34,589 nucleotides of DNA from Planctomycetota bacterium (GTDB taxonomy: Bacteria; Planctomycetota; Planctomycetia; Planctomycetales; Planctomycetaceae). The DNA lies in assembly GCA_022600195.1 (NCBI GenBank), contig JAHZKX010000070.1:1-34589 (forward strand), written 5' to 3'. A program made the position numbers and the translations under genes. The notes under the pieces are model-generated. The model did no database searches and had not been told where the DNA came from. It was given only the letters and a program-made list of their open reading frames with translations. Shown one piece after another: positions 16,050 to 25,065 of the stretch (the stretch's first letter is position 1; the number at the start of each line of letters is the position of its first letter).

Positions 16050-19000
16050 AAATCACCAGAATCCACGTCGATCAATTTGGAAACTGGAAAGACCTGACTC
16101 TTGCTCCCCTGAATGCGGGGATCAATGTATTTTATGGTCCGAATGAAACCGGTAAATCAAGTTTAATGCGCATGATTCGCGGCATTCTTTATGGTTTTCA
16201 CCAGGAGAAAATTCAGGCACGTTCCCGTGTTTCCGATGCCGTTCCCTGGTCAGGCTTGTTAGATATACAACATAAAGGCCAACGTTACGAAATCCGCCGA
16301 AAGACCAACTCCAAAGTAAATGGTCATTTTTGGTTCCAGGGAGAATCGAAGGGGACTTCCAGCCAGGATCTGCTCACATCCCTGCATGCCGGCGTGAATG
16401 AAACCGTATATGAAAATATCTTTGCCATCGGCTTAAATGAATTACAGGAACTGGGGACCCTGCACGGCGATCAGGTAGCGCAACACATTTACGGCCTCTC
16501 TTTGGGGCCGGAAGGGCAGTCCATTCTTGATGCTTCTGATGAATTATGTCAATCACAACAAAAGCTGCTCAGCAACAACTTCAAAACCGGAAAATTGGTT
16601 GATCTATATCAGCGGCTTGATGATGTGAATTCCAAACTCGAAGATCTGAAACAGCAGGCAGAGCGTTTTTTCAATTTGACGGGCGAATTACAGAAATTAC
16701 GCTCTGAATCAGACAGCCTCAAAAAACGCAAAGCAGGATTACAATATCAGATCCGGGGGCATCGTTTTCTGGATCGTGTCTGGAGACCCTGGCAGGAAGT
16801 ACAAACTCTGCGTCAGAAATTAAAACAACTACCCATCATTCATAATTTTCCAGAAAATGGTGTCGCCTTACTGAATGAATACGACCAGGATTTGAAACAG
16901 CTCGAAGGTAAGCAAATAGAACTCGAAACAGAGATCCAAAGACTCAATAAAGAAATTGAGCGCTACGAGTCAGCCAATGATTTGCTCAATTTTGCTCCTG
17001 ACATTCAAAGTCTGTCTGACCAGAAAATCTGGATAGCCGATCTGGAACAGCAGCATCAGCAAGGTGAATCTCAGAGAATCGATGTAGAACAGGAATTAAA
17101 CAAGCATCTCACGCAGGATCTGACTTTGAGTGACATCAGGCAGATTCAGACAACACCCGATAATAATCAATGCCTCATTCAGGCAGCACGCGCTTATCAA
17201 CTTGCCTGCACGAAACGCAAAAATGCACATCAGCGTTATAAAAAAGTTTCCCGGAAATATCAGCAAACATTAGTCCAACTACAGGAACAATCAAGCGAGT
17301 TACTTAATGGGAATTCGATTGAACAAGAAATGCAAAGAGCCCGCGAACGAATGAAACACCTGGAACGTCTCAGCCAGTTGCGGGTTCGGGAGTCTGAAAT
17401 TCTCACTCGCCATGAAGCGATTCAAGAACAGTTGTCGCGACTACGATCTCACGCACGTATCCCCAGTTGGGCTAAAAAATCCTTATTTGGTTTTGCCCTG
17501 GCGGGAATGCTGTTGGTTGTCGCCGGCTTATGGCGTGGTGTTTCAGATGCGGTTTTCGTCGGTTTGATTTATTGTCTCTCAGGAATGTTTTTAGGTGGAA
17601 TTGCCTGGGCTCTTAAAAAACATTATGAAATTGATATCGACGATCAAGCAGAAGAATTACAGGATGAAAGCCGGACGTTAGAGGTTCACTTACGAGAAAC
17701 ACAACAGGAAATCGAACTACTGCTGGAAGACGAATTCTTTGCCCTCAAAACAATTACTGAAGGTCACTCGCTAACCAGCCATAGACAGCACAGCAATATT
17801 CCTGCCCTCAATTTCAACGAAGAAAACATTCTCCGTACAGATTTGCTGCATGAACTGGCTCTCAAAATCAGTCAACTGGAACAGTTGAAAACCGAGCAAG
17901 AACGTGCACAAAAAACACGTCAGCTACTCGTAAAACTGAGAAATCGTTCTCAGGAAATACAACGTCAATTTAGCAGCAAGCGGCACGACTGGTGTGAATG
18001 CCTCAAACAATTAGGTTTAACTGAAACGCTGAAAACCAATGAAGCATTTCAAATGTGGCATCGAGTTTCTAATGTGAATTTATATGCGAACCAGCTCGAT
18101 CAGATAAAACGTCAAATCAAACCGACAGTTGAACTAGTCAACCAGTTCAACCAGCGCGTACGTGACTTAGGGTTACGTATGGACCGCAGAAACCATGATT
18201 TCAATAAACCGTTCGATGTCATCGCAGAATGGGAACGCGAACTCAACACACTCTCCGTGCATCAAAAGGAGTGCTCTCGCCTGCGAAAAGAAGAAAAAGA
18301 ACTAAGACTGCAATCAGACTCCATCCAATTAAATATTCAGGAACTGAAGCAGAAACGGTCAAGCCTGATGATTCAGGGCAGCGCAGCAAATCGCGAAGAA
18401 TTCGTCCAACGAGCAACCTCTCTTGAAGAACGGACCCTGATTGAAAATCTCCTGGAAGATGCACAGAGTGAATTGGAACATATCAGCCGCACCGAACAGG
18501 AAATGGCCATTGTCGAAGAAGATCTGCTGAATTTCAATCTGGATGACAACACCGAGCATCTCGAAATGCTGAATCTGGAACTGGAAGACATAGAGCAAGA
18601 TCTGGTGAGAACCGCCGAAAATATGGGTCGGCTAAAACAGGAATTTCAAAACGCCAAAACCGATCGCAGCTCGGCTCATTTGCGTTTTGAACGAGAACAG
18701 ATTCTCCAACAATTAAAACAGATCAGTACAAACTGGTTCGCAAATCAACTTTCAAAAACGGGATTGAAGCAGTTACGTCTAGAATATGAACGAACCTGTC
18801 AACCAGAGACATTGGCGATTGCTTCTGAATATCTTAGCCAACTAACTAATGGGAAATACACAAATATCTGGACTCCTCTGGGTGAACAGTTCCCCAAAAT
18901 TGACGATCAACAAGGGCACACGCTCACCGTTAGTGAGCTCAGCAGTGGCACGCGGGAACAACTCTTTCTGGCAATCCGCCTGGCAATGGTAGAGCGTTTT

Positions 19001-19780
19001 CGTAATAACGGTGTAGAGCTCCCCATGATCCTGGATGACGTGCTTGTTAATTTTGACCAGGAGCGAACGATCGCCGCTATTAAAACTTTAAATGCCGTTG
19101 CTGAAAAAGGACAGCAAATACTGTTCTTCACCTGCCATCTGCATCTATCTCACCTGTTTGAAGAACATGGTGGCTCTCCCATCTTACTACAGGATACGAA
19201 GACTCAGCCCACTACAACAACTTCCTTGACGCAGTTGACTCCCGAAATTGAACGAAAAACCAAAAAAGAAGTATCCCACGAGCGACGAGCATTTCGCAGA
19301 GACAATTCGCATGATGCTTCATCCTGTCTCAGCCCGACGATCCCGCCATTTTATCTGAATCGTTCTATGCCCATAGAATCAGCCCCGTCCATTGGCGCCA
19401 AAACAGCACATCGACTGGAAAGAATTGGCATCTTTACTATTGATGATTTTCTGGAGTGTAATCCCGAATTCGTCTCCGGAAAGTTGAAGAGACGCCACAT
19501 CAACAAACAGAAAATTCGTCAATGGAAAAAGCAAGCGAAGCTGGTTTGCTGCATTCCTGGTTTACGAGGTCATGACGCACAGGTTCTGGTTGCTTGCGGC
19601 TTTATTGAGCCCAGTGCAATCGCACGATCTTCACCGGATGAATTATTCGAAAAAGTACAGGCATTTGTAAATACTTATGAAGGAGAACGACTTCTCCGAG
19701 GTGCTAAAAAGCCGGACTTCAATGAAATCACAGACTGGATCAATTGGTCTCAACAAGCCAGAGAACTACATGCCGCTTGA
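16046..19780 (+). CDS. YhaN/Rad50-like ATPase with membrane hairpin and C-terminal DUF4332-like domain
   Basis: This 1244-residue SMC/Rad50-type ABC ATPase has an N-terminal head with Walker A GPNETGKS at 31-38. Long coiled coils follow (about 170-470 and 530-900). The C-terminal head carries the signature LSSGTREQ (about 963), Walker B MILDD (about 993-997) and a switch His in FFTCHLHL. Where Rad50 has a zinc hook, residues about 479-523 form two closely spaced membrane helices, as in YhaN. After a polar linker (about 1055-1105) a 137-residue domain resembles DUF4332 helix-hairpin-helix proteins (SIGAKTAHRLERIGIFTIDDF, then CIPGLRGHDAQVLVACGF). Bacterial YhaN is typically under 1000 residues, so this tail is an addition. 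It is translationally coupled to the YhaO-like gene. The inferred role is a membrane-tethered DNA-binding or DNA-repair ATPase. Confidence 0.8.
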   Translation: MKITRIHVDQFGNWKDLTLAPLNAGINVFYGPNETGKSSLMRMIRGILYGFHQEKIQARSRVSDAVPWSGLLDIQHKGQRYEIRRKTNSKVNGHFWFQGESKGTSSQDLLTSLHAGVNETVYENIFAIGLNELQELGTLHGDQVAQHIYGLSLGPEGQSILDASDELCQSQQKLLSNNFKTGKLVDLYQRLDDVNSKLEDLKQQAERFFNLTGELQKLRSESDSLKKRKAGLQYQIRGHRFLDRVWRPWQEVQTLRQKLKQLPIIHNFPENGVALLNEYDQDLKQLEGKQIELETEIQRLNKEIERYESANDLLNFAPDIQSLSDQKIWIADLEQQHQQGESQRIDVEQELNKHLTQDLTLSDIRQIQTTPDNNQCLIQAARAYQLACTKRKNAHQRYKKVSRKYQQTLVQLQEQSSELLNGNSIEQEMQRARERMKHLERLSQLRVRESEILTRHEAIQEQLSRLRSHARIPSWAKKSLFGFALAGMLLVVAGLWRGVSDAVFVGLIYCLSGMFLGGIAWALKKHYEIDIDDQAEELQDESRTLEVHLRETQQEIELLLEDEFFALKTITEGHSLTSHRQHSNIPALNFNEENILRTDLLHELALKISQLEQLKTEQERAQKTRQLLVKLRNRSQEIQRQFSSKRHDWCECLKQLGLTETLKTNEAFQMWHRVSNVNLYANQLDQIKRQIKPTVELVNQFNQRVRDLGLRMDRRNHDFNKPFDVIAEWERELNTLSVHQKECSRLRKEEKELRLQSDSIQLNIQELKQKRSSLMIQGSAANREEFVQRATSLEERTLIENLLEDAQSELEHISRTEQEMAIVEEDLLNFNLDDNTEHLEMLNLELEDIEQDLVRTAENMGRLKQEFQNAKTDRSSAHLRFEREQILQQLKQISTNWFANQLSKTGLKQLRLEYERTCQPETLAIASEYLSQLTNGKYTNIWTPLGEQFPKIDDQQGHTLTVSELSSGTREQLFLAIRLAMVERFRNNGVELPMILDDVLVNFDQERTIAAIKTLNAVAEKGQQILFFTCHLHLSHLFEEHGGSPILLQDTKTQPTTTTSLTQLTPEIERKTKKEVSHERRAFRRDNSHDASSCLSPTIPPFYLNRSMPIESAPSIGAKTAHRLERIGIFTIDDFLECNPEFVSGKLKRRHINKQKIRQWKKQAKLVCCIPGLRGHDAQVLVACGFIEPSAIARSSPDELFEKVQAFVNTYEGERLLRGAKKPDFNEITDWINWSQQARELHAA

Positions 19781-19803
19781 TCATGATGTTTTACTGTTCC
19801 ACT

Positions 19804-21042
19804 TCAGAGGCGCGTCAGATCACTTCGTAATAAATTGAGAGCCGCTTTCGTAACGCGGCTTTTCGCAATCGCCCGGTTGACTGTTAATCCAATTTCTTCC
19901 ACTAACTCAACCCCCTCAGCAACCAGGGCAATAAAAGCCTGTGGAATATTTTTTGCATGTTGCCAGGACTGATTCACGTCCAGAACGATCGAAAGTGCAT
20001 AGTCGCTGGCATATTTTTCTCTTGTTTCTTTTGCCAGAGAAATAGCGCCAGATGCACTAAATTGATATCCGTCGTCTACCAAATTATTCTGTTGGTCGGC
20101 TGGCAATCCAGGCATTCCGGAAATGGTTCCTCCGGCATAGCAAGCAGTCGAACCTGTCACATCCGTCAACCGGTAAGACAGTAGACCTCCCGTTCCACAT
20201 TCACAAGTTGCCAGCGTTTGTCCCCGTTTGCTGAGCAGCGCTACAACCACATGTTCCAGTTCTTCATCCTCATATCCATAAATGTAATCGCCGATCCGTT
20301 CATGGATCAGGTCACAGGTTTCTGAAATTTTCTGTTCGCAGACTTCTACTGAATTGCCAGTGGCTTTAATCCGTAAAGTGATAGTCGCCTCATGTGCTGT
20401 GATTCCGACCTCGGGATCACGTCCACGGCTGGTGATGTCTCCCAGAATTTCCTCTGTTTTCGATTCACCCATCCCAAAACAATTGATGCGGGCAAACCGA
20501 ATCACGTTCGTTCCCGTGGAAAGACGGGGAAGAATTGATTGCGTAAACATCGGCTTCATTTCCGAAGGTACACCGGGCATCGCAGCGATACAGCAGTTCG
20601 CTTTCAAATCGTCACAAGGCACTTCCATCCAGATTCCAGGCGCAGTTCCATGCCTGTTTTCGATGGGCTCAGACCCTTGGGGAAACATGGCTTGAATCCG
20701 GTTTCTTTCAGGCATCTCTCGATCGCGTTGCTGGAACATGCTTTCAATAATTTGCAGCGAATTTTCATCCAGAACCAGATCTGCTCCGGTTAATTCCGCC
20801 ATTACCTGTCGCGTCAAATCATCTAATGTTGGACCCAGTCCTCCTGTAATCAATACCAGATCAGACCGTCGTGTGGAAAGTCGCAATTGTTCCACAAGCT
20901 CGTCGAGATGATCAGCAATGGTCGTATGAAAGTGTGTGGATATTCCTACGGAAGCTAATTGCGTACTTAACCATTGACTGTTGGTATCCAGTTTTTCTCC
21001 ATTCGTCAGTTCACTGCCGATCGCTATAATTTCTGCTCGCAT
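19804..21042 (-). CDS. cinA: CinA-family protein with degenerate C-terminal amidase domain
   Basis: This gives 412 residues from the ATG at 21042, preferred over an ATG 60 bases upstream because GAAAGAGA precedes it and the family start MRAEIIAIGSEL follows. The N-terminal molybdopterin-binding-like (MoCF/COG1058) domain is intact, with ITGGLGPTLDD at about 65-75. The C-terminal CinA/PncC domain normally carries ESCTGG with a catalytic Ser and a Y-x-x-x-A-K motif. Here the first reads ECGTGG (281-286, Ser to Cys) and the second aligns with GMPGLP, losing Tyr and Lys. The TGIAGP loop is also not recognisable. NMN deamidase activity is therefore doubtful, while the N-terminal pyrophosphatase-type domain may still work. 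It is last in a minus-strand run from NfeD. Confidence 0.85.
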   Translation of the reverse strand: MRAEIIAIGSELTNGEKLDTNSQWLSTQLASVGISTHFHTTIADHLDELVEQLRLSTRRSDLVLITGGLGPTLDDLTRQVMAELTGADLVLDENSLQIIESMFQQRDREMPERNRIQAMFPQGSEPIENRHGTAPGIWMEVPCDDLKANCCIAAMPGVPSEMKPMFTQSILPRLSTGTNVIRFARINCFGMGESKTEEILGDITSRGRDPEVGITAHEATITLRIKATGNSVEVCEQKISETCDLIHERIGDYIYGYEDEELEHVVVALLSKRGQTLATCECGTGGLLSYRLTDVTGSTACYAGGTISGMPGLPADQQNNLVDDGYQFSASGAISLAKETREKYASDYALSIVLDVNQSWQHAKNIPQAFIALVAEGVELVEEIGLTVNRAIAKSRVTKAALNLLRSDLTRL

Positions 21043-21117
21043 CGTCTCTTTCAGTATAGGGTATTTACAGCACGAAACCTGATATTCAAGCCAAGACATC
21101 ATTGAGTGATGATGTCT

Positions 21118-22209
21118 TCACGACGCAACATGCAAAGCCAGTTTATATTGTTCAACAGTTCTCTCAACCATCGTTTCCACACGAAATTCTTGTCTGACTA
21201 ATTCCCGTGCCGACTCACCCATCGCACGTGCTTTGAGTGGATCTTCCAATAACGTGAGGATGCTGTTGGTTAAAGCCTCACTATTTGAAGGAGGAACCAC
21301 TAATCCTGTCTCCCCATCACGGATGACCGAATAAATACCTCCCACACCTGTTGCGATGACCGGCTTTGCTAAAGACATCGCTTCCAGCATGATCGTTCCC
21401 AGCCCCTGTCTCAAAGAAGACAGACAGAAGATATCCATTGCTTCGAGCGAAATTGAGAAATCGTAAAGATTCGAGACAAAAGTCACATTCTCCGAAATTT
21501 CCAAATCACGTGCTAAATAACGAAGATTACTTTCCTCGGGACCAGCGCCTGAAATCAAAAACTGGACATTCGGATTTACTGCTAACACACGGCTTGCAGC
21601 CCCTAAAAAATAGGGGAGTCCTTTGATGGCCTCCAGCGGACCGGCTGTCCCGACAACAGGCTGATGGTCTTGTGACAATACCGGTAAAAGCTGTGAATGA
21701 TCGGGTACATGCACGCCACTGGGAATCACTAATATCAACTCCTCTGGCAAACTGGTTCGAGCTAATAAATCTTTTTTGACAGATTCACTGACGGTGATTA
21801 TCCCTCTGCACCATCGCAAATCAATGCGGAGCTTTTCATCGCTCTGCAAATAATCATTCACGGTCAGAATAAAAGGACGTTTGATTTTTCTGGCAAGCCA
21901 TTGCCCTTGTGGAAGCACATGCCTGGATTGGATATGAATCAGGTCTGGTGGTTGTTTCAATAGTTCCTGTTTTACCAGCCGTAAAACAATTTGACCCAGT
22001 AACGGTACATTCAAATTTCGGTATTCTCGCATCTCCAGATTTGATCGTATTCTGGGATCAACTTTGGCAGCATCAGGACATACCACACATGTATTGATTC
22101 CATAATTGATCGCGTGTTGTGCCAGGCGCAAGGTATAAGCCGAGGTTCCTCTGACTTCAAATGGACCTGCAAACAACAAAACATCAATCGGGGAATCTGC
22201 TTTACTCAT
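21118..22209 (-). CDS. GT4-family glycosyltransferase
   Basis: This 363-residue GT-B fold glycosyltransferase has an N-terminal acceptor domain starting LLFAGPFEVRGTSAYTLRLA. The C-terminal donor domain includes GTAGPLEAIKGLPYFL, FLISGAGPE and the segment RQGLGTIMLEAMSLAKPVIAT. The family E-x7-E motif appears as Gln268-x7-Glu276, so the first acid is replaced. NDP-sugar transfer with retention of configuration is expected for the family; donor and acceptor are unknown. No signal peptide or membrane helix is seen, so it acts in the cytoplasm. It is 63 bases from the upstream membrane-anchored protein and likely in the same transcript. Confidence 0.87.
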   Translation of the reverse strand: MSKADSPIDVLLFAGPFEVRGTSAYTLRLAQHAINYGINTCVVCPDAAKVDPRIRSNLEMREYRNLNVPLLGQIVLRLVKQELLKQPPDLIHIQSRHVLPQGQWLARKIKRPFILTVNDYLQSDEKLRIDLRWCRGIITVSESVKKDLLARTSLPEELILVIPSGVHVPDHSQLLPVLSQDHQPVVGTAGPLEAIKGLPYFLGAASRVLAVNPNVQFLISGAGPEESNLRYLARDLEISENVTFVSNLYDFSISLEAMDIFCLSSLRQGLGTIMLEAMSLAKPVIATGVGGIYSVIRDGETGLVVPPSNSEALTNSILTLLEDPLKARAMGESARELVRQEFRVETMVERTVEQYKLALHVAS

Positions 22210-22272
22210 TCGCTTTTCTTAGCATTGACCGTTTCAAACAAATTCAAAGCGAACTGCTGTGAAAGTGTATTA

Positions 22273-22974
22273 TCAGGAACGGCGGAGTGATTTGGGAGGG
22301 GAGAGAATTTCATTCAAAATTATTGCCTGACGTAATGATTGAGGATTTTTTATCAACCCTCTGATGACTTTCACTCCCTCTGATCTGGAAGCACGTTTTT
22401 CTTCATCATCATGAGCCCCAAAAGATCCTACGAGAGGCTTGTTGACTTTGCTGGTAAGATGACCGTGAATACTTGGCGAGATATGAGATTGATGCTTTTC
22501 CTTGATGCGATCGCGCAGAGTCCCTCCTGTTTGTTCCTTACGTTCTTGCGCCACAATATCTGATCGCTCCCTAAGCGTTAAATGCTGCTTGGCACTTTGA
22601 GTTTCAGTCGAACTGCGGACAGACTTTGGGCTTTGCCTTTTTTGTTGAGGACGCGAAGGCTGTGACTTTTGCTGTCGACGTCTGCGACGTTGGGGAGCTT
22701 GCTGGACCGGAGACTCCGCTTTAAAATCTTGTTCGTCAAGTTCAAAAACTTCGACGTTGCCAGGTTTTTGTTTTTTCTCCTGCTGAGGATTAATCGCATC
22801 CTGTAGAAATTTCTCTAATTCCTGCTGAAGCGCCGCCTTCTGTTTCTGCTTTCCGGGCTGGGGTTTATTTTTTTCCTTGGCAGCATTCATGATCGCACTC
22901 CCAATGCTGATCAGCACGAAGATGATGCCAAAGATAACCCCGACAATGTCGGCTGCAAAAAGTGGAATATCCAT
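22273..22974 (-). CDS. unknown membrane-anchored basic protein
   Basis: This 233-residue protein is not recognised. Residues about 6-30 form one membrane helix (IVGVIFGIIFVLISIGSAI). A long polar region follows, very rich in Lys, Gln and Arg with short QRRRRRQQKSQ-type stretches, which is probably disordered and cytoplasmic. The C-terminal 35 residues look ordered and conserved in character: VKVIRGLIKNPQSLRQAIIL followed by NEILSPPKSLRRS. It lies 69 bases after floA in the same direction, so a link to membrane organisation is possible. No enzyme motif is visible. Confidence 0.65.
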   Translation of the reverse strand: MDIPLFAADIVGVIFGIIFVLISIGSAIMNAAKEKNKPQPGKQKQKAALQQELEKFLQDAINPQQEKKQKPGNVEVFELDEQDFKAESPVQQAPQRRRRRQQKSQPSRPQQKRQSPKSVRSSTETQSAKQHLTLRERSDIVAQERKEQTGGTLRDRIKEKHQSHISPSIHGHLTSKVNKPLVGSFGAHDDEEKRASRSEGVKVIRGLIKNPQSLRQAIILNEILSPPKSLRRS

Positions 22975-23043
22975 AAACTAACCCCGGTTGATGATTCTCA
23001 TTTCTTAGTCTGGCTGCAGTCGTTATCTGCTCCTGCTCGATCT

Positions 23044-24093
23044 CTAGGTTGCAGAAGTCGATTCCCTTTCAGGCGTGGCTATTGAATCTCTCATCTTGGT
23101 GTCCGCCTGAACGTTTTTCAGCTCGTAATAATCCATCAAACCAATATTTTTTGTGCGAAACGCATCGGCAATCGCCTCAGGAACTTTCGCTTCCGCCAAC
23201 ACAACCTTCGCCCGGTTTTCCTGGGTCAATGCTACCATTTCCTGTTCTCGGGCCTTCTGATCAGCACGGCGCTGCTCTGCTTTCGCTTGAGCAACACGCA
23301 TTTCTGCTTCTGCATGATCAGCCTGCAATCGCGCACCAATGTTTTCACCCACATCTATGTCGGCAATGTCAATCGAAACAATTGTGTAAGCCGTCTGTTT
23401 CTCAAGGCCTTCATCCAGTACGATCTGTGAGATCTTATCAGGATTTTCAAGCACCTTCTTATAAGACTCGGTCGAACCGATGGCTTGCACTATTCCCTGG
23501 CCTACGCGAGCAATCACGGTTTCTTCCGTTGCACCACCTACCAACTGTTTTAAGTTCGTTCGCACGGTGACGCGGGCACGTACATTCAACTGAATTCCAT
23601 CGCCGGCCACAGCGTCCAATGTGCTGTTACTTTTTCGTGGATCCGGGCAATCAATCACTTTGGGATAAACGCTCGTTCGTACCGCATCCAGAATGTCCCG
23701 CCCCGCCAGATCGATTGCCTGAGCGGCCTGCCAGTCGAGCTCAATCTTAGCACGCTGTGCAGCAATTAATGCACGAATCACATTTGGCACATTTCCACCA
23801 GCCAGATAATGGGCTTCCAGATCCCGCGTGGAGATATCATAGTGACGAGTGACCCCTGCTTGAATCGCCATAATTTTACAGCGGACAATGATCGTCGGAT
23901 TCACTTTTTTTATTGTCATAATGACCAGATTTGGAAAGGAAATCTGAGCATTCGTCATTTTGCACTGCACCCATAAACCAGCATATCTGGCAAATACGGC
24001 GAAAAAGACCAACACACCAAGAAACACAACAATTCCGACAATCCAGGTAATTGTCGAAGTATTTTCGGCTGCCAAAAGATTCAAGGCGTTCAT
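23044..24093 (-). CDS. floA: flotillin-like protein FloA
   Basis: This 349-residue protein has an N-terminal membrane-inserting hydrophobic segment at about 15-42 ([20 protein letters not shown]), followed by an SPFH/PHB-like domain with the FloA-specific stretches [20 protein letters not shown] and [21 protein letters not shown]. An Ala/Glu-rich coiled coil follows ([20 protein letters not shown]). Length and sequence fit the FloA (UPF0365) family, which scaffolds functional membrane microdomains. The upstream NfeD gene is the usual partner of bacterial flotillins and supports the call. An AGGA site precedes the start. Confidence 0.93.
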   Translation of the reverse strand: MNALNLLAAENTSTITWIVGIVVFLGVLVFFAVFARYAGLWVQCKMTNAQISFPNLVIMTIKKVNPTIIVRCKIMAIQAGVTRHYDISTRDLEAHYLAGGNVPNVIRALIAAQRAKIELDWQAAQAIDLAGRDILDAVRTSVYPKVIDCPDPRKSNSTLDAVAGDGIQLNVRARVTVRTNLKQLVGGATEETVIARVGQGIVQAIGSTESYKKVLENPDKISQIVLDEGLEKQTAYTIVSIDIADIDVGENIGARLQADHAEAEMRVAQAKAEQRRADQKAREQEMVALTQENRAKVVLAEAKVPEAIADAFRTKNIGLMDYYELKNVQADTKMRDSIATPERESTSAT

Positions 24094-24234
24094 ACTGGCT
24101 TTCCTATCCTAAGAAAAATGTAGATCCAAGGTTGTTCTCAGTCTGCTGAATCTGTCTATTAAAATTCATTGATGTCGACTAATTGATGATTGTAAAGAAA
24201 ATTCTTCTCATCATCCAGAGACTACTTAGAATTA

Positions 24235-24831
24235 TCAGGATTCCGGGATTTCAAAATCAAGCCTGTCATCTGTTGTAGAATCACTCAATTGAGCGGTTTC
24301 CGAATCTGATTTTGACTCTTCGGCGGGAACTTGTTTTAACACCTTCACCACCAGCCTGGCTCCTTCCACAGCAATCACTTCTACGTCCACCTGAGATTCT
24401 ATTACCATCCCCTGACTTTCACAGTGGAGTCTTTCATTATTAACGAGTACAAACCCGCTGGGGTTCAAAAGAGTTTGTGTTTTTCCAATTTTACCTAGCA
24501 GTGAACGCAGATGTTCAGATTCTTCCTTGAAACCGGTTACCTCTTCCAGTGTGGGAACCTCGTGGATAATTTTTTTCCCCCAGGTCGTGTTGGGAAAGAA
24601 TCTGACTGCAAAACCCAGTGTCGTTGGTATCAGAATCACCACACCAGCGATGTAAGACCACCAGAGGCTGGGGTTTGTATCCCACCAGGCAAACCAGGCA
24701 GCCCAGATAGCTGACCCCAGGCTTAACAAAGCCAGTACTGCAATAATCCCCCCTGAGGGAATAAAAATCTCTGCAACTAACAGGATCAATGCTACCGCTA
24801 ACGCGAGGATTGCAATCAGTGAATAATCCAT
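24235..24831 (-). CDS. NfeD-like membrane protein
   Basis: This gives 198 residues from the ATG at 24831; an in-frame ATG at 24930 would add 33 residues that look like leader. Three membrane helices at about 5-25, 28-48 and 57-78 are followed by a cytoplasmic OB-fold at about 120-170 (LLGKIGKTQTLLNPSGFVLV, then VIAVEGARLVVKVL), the NfeD architecture. The acidic, Ser-rich tail ends EIPES. It is 141 bases upstream of floA in the same direction; NfeD/flotillin pairs work together in membrane microdomains. It is not the long NfeD form with a serine protease domain. Confidence 0.87.
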   Translation of the reverse strand: MDYSLIAILALAVALILLVAEIFIPSGGIIAVLALLSLGSAIWAAWFAWWDTNPSLWWSYIAGVVILIPTTLGFAVRFFPNTTWGKKIIHEVPTLEEVTGFKEESEHLRSLLGKIGKTQTLLNPSGFVLVNNERLHCESQGMVIESQVDVEVIAVEGARLVVKVLKQVPAEESKSDSETAQLSDSTTDDRLDFEIPES

Positions 24832-25065
24832 TAGATCAATAGACTTTCCATGTGTTGTCCTTCTCCCGTTTGTCTCAAACTGGAAAAGTACAATCCTGAG
24901 AAGAAACCAAATAGAAACTTTGAAGCGCATACCTAATTACAACAGCATCTTAAGACGCTTCACACCTATTGTAACTGCTTTAAAAAGCAAGGCAAGACGC
25001 GAAAGGAAATATCCGGCTCTCGATGTGCTTCGTAAAAAAGCCGATCTGAGGCAACTCTCGGTTGC

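Noticed and set aside
23049-23570. A 173-codon plus-strand frame lying opposite floA
   Set aside because: It is antisense to a well-recognised gene, is Pro/Gln/Leu-rich in the manner of a shadow frame, and has no family features or ribosome-binding site.
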